Assembly: GCA_938010795.1 (NCBI GenBank) | Contig: CALLVB010000100.1 | Coordinates: 1-9,472 of the forward strand | Source of the DNA: Minisyncoccota bacterium | GTDB lineage: Bacteria; Patescibacteriota; Minisyncoccia; Phycocordibacterales; GCA-2747955 | Length of the DNA stretch: 9,472 nucleotides | Direction: 5' to 3' | In this document: in pieces, positions 1 to 5,500 of the stretch | Numbering within the stretch: position 1 is the first letter of the stretch | Layout of the letters: each line of letters starts with the position of its first letter | Notes under the pieces: model-generated | Seen by the model: only the letters and a program-made list of their open reading frames with translations | Told to the model about the DNA's origin: nothing | Database searches by the model: none | Position numbers and translations under genes: made by a program

Positions 1-75
1 CATTTCATCCACATCGCACTCACATGTTCTGACAACCCTTCATCAGTTAGTCGAAACAAAATAAAAAAAGCATAA
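1..75 (+). CDS. C-terminal tail of an upstream gene, frame uncertain (partial)
   Basis: The window opens inside an open frame with no visible start. Reading from base 1 gives 24 residues ending NKIKKA and stops at TAA 73-75. Reading from base 2 gives 20 residues ending LHQLVETK and stops at TAA 62-64. Both look usable, so I cannot say which is the real gene end. Either would finish just before the following nuclease gene, in the same direction and probably in one transcript. No domain can be recognised in so few residues. The base-1 frame runs over a seven-A stretch (63-69), discussed under findings, which could join it to the nuclease frame. Confidence 0.3.
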   Translation, partial: HFIHIALTCSDNPSSVSRNKIKKA

Positions 76-146
76 CGCAAACCATTGGGGATGAGATACT
101 ATCCTTCACTGATGGACAAGCATTTAACTTCAACGAAGAAGAACAC

Positions 147-968
147 TTGCTTACTCTTAATGGGGTCGCGTATAAAGGAGGTTCAACCTTTAAAAAGAAT
201 TTCACAAAACCATTTGCAAAAGAACATATTGCAAAGATCTGTGCAAATTCATGGGGAGTATCAGCCTCGCAGATAATAGAATTGTGGGATGAGAAAGGGA
301 ATGATGCTTCGGCATTTGGTACGGCAATCCACAATTTATTAGAGAAGCACTTTAACAATCAATCATATGACTTCAATGAAATCTTAGATACTGTTGCCAC
401 CTGTCGCGCGAATTACAATCGCTTCAAGGACATGGGGGCTAAGATAACAAAGTCTAAGAAGGGTGCAACACAGAACTATGCACGACCTTCCCACCCAATA
501 CTTGCTGACCTCGTTTTTAGTAGTAAACGACATGAGCAAGAAACTATTCTCAAGAAGATGGTGGCGGACTTTATCTTAATGATGGAGAAGAAAAACTTTC
601 TCGGTGATTCTGTACAAGAACCACTGGTAAGTTATTCTCCATTCTTAATGGGTGGGTTTGTTGACCGTCTACTTATTGTAGATTGGGACAGGAAGATATG
701 TAGAGTTCAGGACTACAAGATTAATGTTGATATCAATGTCGCGGATTCAAAGCATAAACTGCTTAAGCAATTCAAGGATAAAGATAAGACAAAACTTGCG
801 GGCCATACTATCCAGTTAAATTATTATGCGTATTGTTTGCATATGGCTGGGTGGACTGTGGAAGGGCTTGATCTATTAGTATTAGATAAAGACTGGAAGC
901 ATTATGAAGTACAGTTATATGACATGGACTGGTTCGGTGTCATGGTACAGGATTATAATCTTAATTAA
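147..968 (+). CDS. PD-(D/E)XK superfamily nuclease (RecB/Cas4-like exonuclease)
   Basis: Probable metal-dependent DNA exonuclease for phage replication, recombination or repair in the host cytoplasm. Visible motifs, numbered from the TTG at 147, are: the RecB-type helix motif G58-T-A-I-H62 with E66; a glycine followed by an acidic residue in GGFVDRL (D173); the catalytic D189-x-K191 in VQDYKI; and the QLNYYAY helix (Q223, Y226/Y227) typical of RecB-family nucleases. I see no Fe-S cysteine set, so this is not a classic Cas4. TTG 147 is the first canonical start after the in-frame TAG at 48-50, but it is probably too far downstream: the in-frame residues before it (FNFNEEEH, then LLTLNGVAYKGG) read like the usual family N-terminus. 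The real start may be a rare codon (ATT 84) or a frameshift from the upstream gene. No Shine-Dalgarno is seen. Family call is firm; start is not. Confidence 0.8.
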   Translation: MLTLNGVAYKGGSTFKKNFTKPFAKEHIAKICANSWGVSASQIIELWDEKGNDASAFGTAIHNLLEKHFNNQSYDFNEILDTVATCRANYNRFKDMGAKITKSKKGATQNYARPSHPILADLVFSSKRHEQETILKKMVADFILMMEKKNFLGDSVQEPLVSYSPFLMGGFVDRLLIVDWDRKICRVQDYKINVDINVADSKHKLLKQFKDKDKTKLAGHTIQLNYYAYCLHMAGWTVEGLDLLVLDKDWKHYEVQLYDMDWFGVMVQDYNLN

Positions 969-973
969 AATTT

Positions 974-1294
974 ATGGGATATATTATATTTATTTTAGTG
1001 GTAGTTATCGCCGTGCAAGCATGGTATAACGTTAAAATCACACGAGAAAATGATGAGTTGGGAGAAATTGAAATGCAAGCATCGGAATCACCATCGAATA
1101 ACCTTATGGGATTCATGTTAGAATCATTTGCAGAAGACTTTGACCTACTTGTTAATTCTTTAACAGTTGCACAAGTTAAAACTGTAAACAAAAAGCTTAA
1201 AAAAGCTGGAAAGGAAATTGTACGAGAAGAAATTGATGGAAAGAAAGTCAATGTATTCGGAGACATTCTCCCATGTGAAGACATTCAAGTGTAA
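974..1294 (+). CDS. Small membrane-anchored protein of unknown function
   Basis: I do not recognise this 106-residue protein. Residues 3-17 (YIIFILVVVIAVQAW) form a hydrophobic segment right at the N-terminus, which should be a membrane anchor or uncleaved signal. The remainder is charged and mostly helical in character, with a Lys-rich stretch near residues 74-85 (VNKKLKKAGKEI), and should lie on one side of the membrane. The gene starts at ATG only 5 bases after the nuclease stop, so the two are probably co-transcribed. There is no Shine-Dalgarno; a TATAAT at 954-959 lies inside the end of the nuclease gene but has no good -35 partner, so I do not call a promoter. The reverse strand is also open here and is a shadow. 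Confidence 0.7.
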   Translation: MGYIIFILVVVIAVQAWYNVKITRENDELGEIEMQASESPSNNLMGFMLESFAEDFDLLVNSLTVAQVKTVNKKLKKAGKEIVREEIDGKKVNVFGDILPCEDIQV

Positions 1295-1299
1295 TCACA

Positions 1300-1606
1300 C
1301 ACCACGTGGGTGGTGAGGGGGGTATTTGATCGGAGGAAACTCTATCTGGCACGGTGCCTCCCTCACCGCTAAGGCGGTAGACACAATTAAACACAACGTG
1401 CAGACCTACACAGGGTGACGGTAGTGAATTATGTAACCCTTATTGTGTCGATTTATAGGTAACCAACATCGTTCCATAACACGTAGGTTACTCAGACAAG
1501 TTATGGAGAAGATATGTTCAGGATCACTCTACCTTGGTAGGGTTGGGGATATGGAAGTACCAGTGGTCTTTCGGGAATTGAGGTTTTAATCCTCGTATCT
1601 CCAACC
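1300..1606 (+). ncRNA. Candidate structured noncoding RNA, family not recognised
   Basis: The 345 bases between the stop at 1294 and the ATG at 1640 hold no convincing gene (the longest reading seen is a 28-codon ATG frame at 1503). They are dense in helices: 1300-1305/1310-1315; 1312-1324/1355-1367 (13 bp, two G-U) capped by 1328-1335/1340-1346 with a GAAA tetraloop; 1365-1369/1374-1378 (TAAG loop, competing with the previous stem); 1380-1387/1442-1449 enclosing 1412-1419/1433-1440; 1459-1464/1486-1491; 1526-1532/1537-1543 with a CTTG tetraloop; and 1541-1551/1596-1606 (11 bp) enclosing GAGG/CCTC at 1580-1594. The G-U pairs would be A-C mismatches on the other strand, so the RNA should be the plus strand. 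I could not match it to tRNA, tmRNA, RNase P or a group I core. It might be a stand-alone RNA, a leader of the exonuclease gene, or a packaging signal. Confidence 0.4.
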
Positions 1607-1639
1607 GTGCTTAAGTAAATTAACAAGTAAATAATATAC

Positions 1640-2452
1640 ATGCATAAAACCAACTATCAACGTATCTTCTACGACATAGAAGTATCGCCGGCAATAGCAT
1701 GGGGATACCCACCCTACTTTGAGTTCAACTTTATTAAAGAGATTGAGTGTCAGAAGATCATGTCTATTAGTATGTACAATGAGAGGAAGGACGAGATGTG
1801 GACCACAACTATTGAAGAAGATTATGTTCCGGCAACTCTACGTTCAATGGCTTGGTCTGACAAGAAGATTGTCAAACGTATTCACTCCCACTTGGTAAAG
1901 TCATATAAGGAAGGAGATATAATTCTTATTGGCCACAACTCAGACAAGTTTGATATTAAAATGTTGAATGCTCGATTCGTATACTGGGGACTTGATTCAT
2001 TACCTTATCTACAATCAGATGATACAATAAAGATGGCGAGGAAGAGTGGTAAGTTTGCGTCTAACAGTCTTGATTACTTGTGTACTCACTTCGGGATTGG
2101 TGGTAAGATTGGTAGCCATGCCTATCTCTGGGAACAATGTATAATGGGTGACGATGATTCACAGGAATGGGCTTGGAATAAGATGAGGATTTATAACGAG
2201 AGGGATGTAGAGATGACAGTGGAGTTATATTATAAACTCCTTCCATATGTGAAGGTAACCAATGTATCCAAGTATCAAGGAAGCAAGGCTTGTGATTCAT
2301 GTGGTTCAACTGATTACACTGCGCGGGGGTGTCGCCCAGCGTTAAAGAGATTTTATAAACGATATCAGTGTAATATTTGTAGTTCATGGTTCAGGTCGGA
2401 CAAGACTTATAAGACAAGGGAGGAGGCTCTATCAGCTCCTAAGGGGGTGTAA
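1640..2452 (+). CDS. DEDD-family 3'-5' exonuclease with C-terminal zinc ribbon
   Basis: Predicted RNase H-fold 3'-5' exonuclease, related to the proofreading-type domains found alone in many phages. The Exo I motif is D12-x-E14 (FYDIEVSP), Exo II is HN at 99-100 with D105 (GHNSDKFD), and Exo III is Y185-x3-D189 (YNERDVEM), giving a complete DEDDy set that should bind two metal ions. Residues 218-250 add a four-cysteine ribbon (C218-x2-C221 and C244-x2-C247), probably zinc-binding and possibly used for nucleic-acid contact. No polymerase domain follows, so this is a stand-alone nuclease of 270 residues. The start is the ATG right after an AT-rich stretch without Shine-Dalgarno. It follows the helix-rich RNA region directly, so it may be expressed from the same transcript. 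A role in replication, recombination or host DNA breakdown is inference. Confidence 0.85.
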   Translation: MHKTNYQRIFYDIEVSPAIAWGYPPYFEFNFIKEIECQKIMSISMYNERKDEMWTTTIEEDYVPATLRSMAWSDKKIVKRIHSHLVKSYKEGDIILIGHNSDKFDIKMLNARFVYWGLDSLPYLQSDDTIKMARKSGKFASNSLDYLCTHFGIGGKIGSHAYLWEQCIMGDDDSQEWAWNKMRIYNERDVEMTVELYYKLLPYVKVTNVSKYQGSKACDSCGSTDYTARGCRPALKRFYKRYQCNICSSWFRSDKTYKTREEALSAPKGV

Positions 2453-2482
2453 CGTGCACATTACATACTAATTAATAATTAA

Positions 2483-2689
2483 ATGAATAGAGAAGAACTA
2501 TATCAATTAAATGAACTACTTGCAGAGTTCGTAGTGAATGACGACCAGTTAGAATTGCAAGACGCCGCCGCGTTAATCATGGAGTGTGTGGCTGTTGAGA
2601 TAGATGAGATAAATGCTGAGATGGCAGAGTATGATAGAGAGAAGTATCCAGACCTTGAGGGTATTAATCTTGACAATGACCTTGATTAA
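2483..2689 (+). CDS. Small acidic protein of unknown function
   Basis: I do not recognise this 68-residue protein. It is strongly acidic, rich in Asp and Glu with few basic residues, and should be mostly alpha-helical (for example ELYQLNELLAEF near residues 5-16). There is no membrane segment, and a single cysteine sits mid-protein. It follows the exonuclease by 30 bases in the same direction and probably shares its transcript. The ATG is preceded by an AT-rich stretch with no Shine-Dalgarno. Its last codons overlap the -35 box of the next transcription unit, a sign of tight packing. Small acidic phage proteins are sometimes inhibitors or DNA mimics, but nothing here proves that. Confidence 0.7.
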   Translation: MNREELYQLNELLAEFVVNDDQLELQDAAALIMECVAVEIDEINAEMAEYDREKYPDLEGINLDNDLD

Positions 2690-2698
2690 TGTTATAAT
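2670..2698 (+). promoter_or_regulatory. Consensus sigma70-type promoter
   Basis: TTGACA at 2670-2675 and TATAAT at 2693-2698 are separated by exactly 17 bases, a perfect match in both boxes and in spacing. The -35 lies inside the end of the preceding acidic-protein gene. Transcription should start near 2705, giving a ~25-base leader into the ATG at 2730. Confidence 0.88.
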
Positions 2699-2715
2699 GT
2701 ATTAGTCTATAAAAG

Positions 2716-2721
2716 AGGAGG
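2716..2721 (+). promoter_or_regulatory. Strong Shine-Dalgarno site
   Basis: AGGAGG, a full match to the anti-Shine-Dalgarno end of 16S rRNA, lies 8 bases before the ATG at 2730. It is the only perfect, well-spaced site in the window and decides the start of the 48-residue gene. Confidence 0.85.
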
Positions 2722-2729
2722 ACCTAGCA

Positions 2730-2876
2730 ATGGTAATATTATTACCCCATAGACGCGGACGTACTCGGAAGCGCAGACAAAAGAAAACATTAGAGCAACG
2801 ATTTCGTAATGCTCAAGGTAAGGATCTGGTTTGTCCTGGCAATTGTACGGTGTGTCCTGCATGTGATTCGACTTAG
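2730..2876 (+). CDS. 48-residue Arg-rich, four-cysteine protein
   Basis: Very small gene with clear expression signals: consensus promoter 2670-2698, AGGAGG 8 bases before the ATG, and a terminator starting 15 bases after the TAG. The protein has a very basic half (residues 7-26, including HRRGRTRKRRQKK) and a C-terminal cysteine cluster, C35-x3-C39-x2-C42-x2-C45 (CPGNCTVCPACD), that could hold zinc or another metal. The basic part suggests contact with nucleic acid or an acidic partner such as RNA polymerase or ribosome. I do not recognise a family. As a self-contained, strongly expressed unit it resembles the small early or host-takeover genes of other phages, which is inference from context only. 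It could alternatively be a divergent zinc-ribbon regulator. Confidence 0.7.
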   Translation: MVILLPHRRGRTRKRRQKKTLEQRFRNAQGKDLVCPGNCTVCPACDST

Positions 2877-2890
2877 AATCTAAACAACTT

Positions 2891-2919
2891 GTGGAGGATT
2901 AAGATCCTTCACTTATTTT
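2891..2919 (+). terminator. Rho-independent terminator after the 48-residue gene
   Basis: A 9-bp stem (2891-2899 with 2904-2912, one G-U pair) closes a TAAG loop and is followed by TTATTTT. It separates the preceding small gene from the HNH gene. Confidence 0.75.
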
Positions 2920-2927
2920 AACAACGG

Positions 2928-2934
2928 AAAGGAG
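2928..2934 (+). promoter_or_regulatory. Shine-Dalgarno site of the HNH gene
   Basis: AAAGGAG lies before the ATG at 2947. The 12-base gap is longer than optimal, but this is still one of only two recognisable sites in the window. Confidence 0.55.
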
Positions 2935-2946
2935 TGAATATTATAT

Positions 2947-3411
2947 ATGAACATACAAGAACAATGGGTCGACTTATATGAATGGGAAGATCTTTATGAA
3001 ATTAGTAATTTAGGTAGAGTTAGGACTAAGACAAAAAGACTTGGCAATAATTCTCCGGTGGGAAGGATATTGAAGATGAAGGATAATAGAGATGGTTATC
3101 AATTGATAAGGGTTAGCAAAGACAAAAAACAGTTTTTACTTAATGCCGGTCGGTACATGCTGATGAGTTTTGGGATAGAATGTCCTTCTGGTAAACACCA
3201 GTGTGATCATGTAGACAGAGATAAATCTAATAATAGGTTAGATAATTTACGTTGGGTTACCGCTAGTGATAATTCCAGAAACAGATCTTCTATTAAAAAA
3301 AGGTCTGGAATTGTGGATATACTATTAGAGAACAGTCTATTGCAAAAGCCATATAATAGAAAAGAATATATATCAGCTTACAAAAAAGGATTAAAGGCAG
3401 GTTTAATATAA
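2947..3411 (+). CDS. Free-standing NUMOD4-HNH homing endonuclease
   Basis: Predicted site-specific DNA nicking or cutting enzyme of the phage HNH homing type. Residues 7-26 (WVDLYEWEDLYEISNLGRVR) are a NUMOD4 module. An HNH_3-type nuclease core follows, with D87-H88 (QCDHVDRD), the conserved NN at 95-96, NL at 100-101 and N109 in WVTASDN; by analogy with I-HmuI, D87, H88 and N109 would be the active-site set. The histidine often seen earlier in the family (vHrLV) is glycine here (AGRYML). The C-terminal ~35 residues (YNRKEYISAYKKGLK) may be a helical DNA-recognition tail. The gene has its own Shine-Dalgarno, follows a terminator, and appears more AT-rich than its neighbours, which fits recent insertion as a selfish element. 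No intron or split gene is apparent next to it. Confidence 0.9.
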   Translation: MNIQEQWVDLYEWEDLYEISNLGRVRTKTKRLGNNSPVGRILKMKDNRDGYQLIRVSKDKKQFLLNAGRYMLMSFGIECPSGKHQCDHVDRDKSNNRLDNLRWVTASDNSRNRSSIKKRSGIVDILLENSLLQKPYNRKEYISAYKKGLKAGLI

Positions 3412-3412
3412 T

Positions 3413-3421
3413 TTATCCACA
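3413..3421 (+). promoter_or_regulatory. Possible DnaA box
   Basis: TTATCCACA is an exact match to the consensus DnaA box. It is single, with no cluster nearby, and sits between the HNH stop and the -10 element of the thymidylate kinase gene. Its CCACA is mirrored by TGTGG at 3440-3444 across 18 bases, so it may instead be half of a repressor site. It could be chance. Confidence 0.25.
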
Positions 3422-3441
3422 GTTTTGTTTTGTTATTTATG

Positions 3442-3450
3442 TGGTAGAAT
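3442..3450 (+). promoter_or_regulatory. Extended -10 promoter of the thymidylate kinase gene
   Basis: TGGTAGAAT is a TGn-extended -10 element with five of six bases of TATAAT. The -35 region is only a T-rich stretch (3423-3431). Transcription should start near 3457, giving a short AT-rich leader without Shine-Dalgarno before the ATG at 3478. Confidence 0.5.
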
Positions 3451-3477
3451 ATATGTATTAACAATAAGATAAATAAA

Positions 3478-4137
3478 ATGAAAAACAAATTATACATCCT
3501 GGAAGGAGTAGATGCATCAGGTAAAACTACGCAAGCAGAGTTGTTGGCAAAACGACTAGGCTGGGTTGAGCTGGCACTGCCTAACTATAACAATGAGACT
3601 GGTGCTCTATTAGAAGTGATGAAGAATACAAGTAAGGAAGGAGTATCAGAAGAATACTTCCAAGCTGTAATGATGGCAAATTATATTGACGTCACAGAAA
3701 ATCAAATCATCCCGGCTTTAGAAGCTGGACAGAATGTAGTTATGACACGAGCATGGTCATCTATGCGCGCGTACTCTAAGCACTTTGGAGTTTGTGAGGG
3801 GTTTGTGGAGAACTTAATTAACGGATATAAAAAATACTTATCATCTAAAGGCATCTACTTCAAAGAAATCTTAATCGATATTCCAGTTGAAGTCGCTATG
3901 GACCGCGTTAAGAAGCGAGGTAAGATTGAGAAAGTGTTTGAGAATTATCCTACACTTACGGCGGTAGGAGAGAATATGAAAAAGAATATTGGCTCTGTGG
4001 TTGATGGTACACAATCAATTGAGGAAGTTTATGGGGCGGTGTTGATGGAGTGTGGTTCTGCTGATGATAGAAAAGCAGGTGGTATTACATGGTATGTAGA
4101 CAATTCTAATGGAAATGCTGGGTTTAAGGCGTCCTAA
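3478..4137 (+). CDS. tmk: Thymidylate kinase (dTMP kinase)
   Basis: Phosphorylates dTMP to dTDP with ATP, feeding dTTP synthesis for phage DNA replication. The P-loop is clear: G10-x-D12-x2-G15-K16-T17 in EGVDASGKTTQ. The substrate-site motif normally written DR(Y/H) is T90-R91-A92-W93 here, followed by SSMRAY, so the arginine is kept but the aspartate is replaced. The block ILIDIPVEVAMDRVKKRGK (residues 131-149) matches the family core strand and the Arg-rich lid. The length (219) is near the usual 200-215. The last ~28 residues (from about 192) look unlike the family and may be a phage-specific tail. The gene ends the plus-strand half and is followed by the convergent terminator. It has its own extended -10 promoter. 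Confidence 0.88.
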   Translation: MKNKLYILEGVDASGKTTQAELLAKRLGWVELALPNYNNETGALLEVMKNTSKEGVSEEYFQAVMMANYIDVTENQIIPALEAGQNVVMTRAWSSMRAYSKHFGVCEGFVENLINGYKKYLSSKGIYFKEILIDIPVEVAMDRVKKRGKIEKVFENYPTLTAVGENMKKNIGSVVDGTQSIEEVYGAVLMECGSADDRKAGGITWYVDNSNGNAGFKAS

Positions 4138-4187
4138 AATTGCGTTCTAAGGGTCCCGAAATATTCAATTGGTACATTGTATCCAAC

Positions 4188-4220
4188 AAAAAAGCACCAG
4201 ATTTACGTCTGATGCTTTTT
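4188..4220. terminator. Bidirectional terminator between converging gene sets
   Basis: An A-run (4188-4193), stem bases GCA plus CAGA, loop TTTACG (4202-4207), TCTG, then TGC and a T-run (4216-4220) form a stem of about 12 bp with one mismatch. It ends in T on either strand, so it can stop both the thymidylate kinase transcript and the opposing endolysin transcript, whose stop codon lies 10 bases away. Confidence 0.85.
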
Positions 4221-4229
4221 ATTTATACT

Positions 4230-5465
4230 CTATTTAATCTTCAATGCTTTGTAAGTAAGTTGGGAAATCTTACCCCAATGAGTACCTCCATAACTCTTAC
4301 CTAAGTTCTTAACTTGCCACGCATCCAATGCTCTCTTAGTCGCTGGACCAAACTTAGCTACTGATGTATCCATTCCTAGATACGCTTGTAGTGCAGTGAC
4401 ATTTCTTCCTGTATCTCCGTAACGAATTACCACCTCTCCAAGATCTACGCCCGCCGGTTTAACATAAGGAATTGCTTGATGTCTAGCATCTACAAACTTT
4501 ACAATACGATAATTGAATCTAGCTTTGTCAAGATATGATTCAGTCAAGAATTTAATAGCTCCATCTCCTGAGTCCAGAATCCAGAATCCGCGGTTACCAT
4601 TATCAGAGTGGATTGAAATCCTTTCTCCATTAATTGTATTGAACAACATTGCTACTGAATGCCGCCCTGACTTATACATTCCATCCTCCCATTTAATAAG
4701 TGGGTTATGCCAGTAAGACTTACCTTTCTTATTACGGAATACATCGATTGATACTTGCACCGCATGAGTCGCTGTATCCAATCCATCAAGGTCTTGAATC
4801 ATCTTCTCAATTGTTGAACCTCGTTTTACAATTTCTCCGAATACATTAGTTCTAAATGCACGTCCTTCTTCTGCTGTCTCACTTTCATCTAGTGCTAGAA
4901 GATTCTTCCTATTAAGGATAACCTTATTAGTTCTTAGAGGAATACCTTCCACTTTAAGTTTTCTAAATAAATCATCAACAACAGTTCCTTTATCCCTACC
5001 TCCTCCCTTGTTCCATCGGTAGTCCCGGTACATGAGAGAGATATCTGTTTCAATCTTTTCTTCCAACCCGCGCTCAATAGTAATTGTATTAAGCATGTTT
5101 TGTACTGTGTGGATAGCACATGTACCAATACTCTTTTGATGCATTGGCATTAACTTATCCTTTACTTCTCCACCTACCCTAGCCCATATATCTTCCATTG
5201 GTGTTACTTCTGTAAAAGAAGATTCCGCCACAACTGTTTCTTCATGATCTACAACATAATCCTGTTCATCCTCATGGTATCCAGGGTTGTTATATACTTC
5301 ATCATCAATGAACTTATATGTTCTAGTAATAGACTTAACAAGATCCCCAAATCCCCTCGCGGTTAATCTGTGCGAGATGACTGGATAGATCTTAGCAATA
5401 TATTTTTTACCCACGTCTGAGTGTAGGAACTTGCTAATTCCTGTAATTGTTTTTATAAAATCCAT
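4230..5465 (-). CDS. Papain-like cysteine peptidase with peptidoglycan-binding domain (probable endolysin)
   Basis: Likely cell-wall lysin. Residues ~104-300 form a papain-like (C1/C39-type) peptidase: Q110 and C116 in HQKSIGTCAIHTVQN match the Gln...Cys oxyanion and nucleophile region, H269 in SGRHSVAML is the catalytic histidine, and WILDSGDG (D298) sits where C1 enzymes have NSWG, so the third residue is probably Asp as in C39-like enzymes. Residues ~339-411 are a PG_binding_1 domain (VIRYGDTGRNVTALQAYLG, FGPATKRALDAWQ). Together these suggest cleavage of the peptide part of peptidoglycan. The first ~100 residues are unassigned, without signal peptide, so a holin-like partner would be needed for export. 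It lies last in the minus-strand set after membrane and DUF1353 genes. A dedicated promoter places transcription start on the ATG. A virion-associated or prohead protease role is possible but fits the wall-binding domain less well. Confidence 0.8.
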   Translation of the reverse strand: MDFIKTITGISKFLHSDVGKKYIAKIYPVISHRLTARGFGDLVKSITRTYKFIDDEVYNNPGYHEDEQDYVVDHEETVVAESSFTEVTPMEDIWARVGGEVKDKLMPMHQKSIGTCAIHTVQNMLNTITIERGLEEKIETDISLMYRDYRWNKGGGRDKGTVVDDLFRKLKVEGIPLRTNKVILNRKNLLALDESETAEEGRAFRTNVFGEIVKRGSTIEKMIQDLDGLDTATHAVQVSIDVFRNKKGKSYWHNPLIKWEDGMYKSGRHSVAMLFNTINGERISIHSDNGNRGFWILDSGDGAIKFLTESYLDKARFNYRIVKFVDARHQAIPYVKPAGVDLGEVVIRYGDTGRNVTALQAYLGMDTSVAKFGPATKRALDAWQVKNLGKSYGGTHWGKISQLTYKALKIK

Positions 5466-5471
5466 AGGGCT

Positions 5472-5500
5472 ATTATACCATACTTAATGCCAACACTCAA
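5472..5500 (-). promoter_or_regulatory. Promoter of the endolysin gene, predicted leaderless
   Basis: On the minus strand, TTGAGT (5500-5495) and TATAAT (5477-5472) are 17 bases apart. The usual start site 7 bases after the -10 is base 5465, which is the A of the ATG. The -35 lies inside the end of the DUF1353 gene. This would allow late or extra endolysin expression from a leaderless mRNA. Confidence 0.7.

Noticed and set aside
954..959. TATAAT before the small membrane gene at 974
   Set aside because: It encodes Tyr-Asn in the nuclease end and has no -35 box at proper spacing, so it is probably chance.
1545..1603. tRNA-like shape: 7-bp acceptor-like stem, 5-bp/7-nt T-arm-like hairpin directly beside its 3' strand, A at the discriminator position
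   Set aside because: Only 58 bases in the closed stem, leaving 27 for D and anticodon arms. The T-loop TTTTAAT lacks the TTCRA pattern, and the stem continues to 11 bp. Treated as part of the structured RNA.
1295..1639. Group I intron, because of AAGATAT (S-like) at 1509-1515 and CAGAC (R-like) at 1401-1405
   Set aside because: No pairing between the two to make P7, no P/Q partners found, and neither flanking gene looks split.
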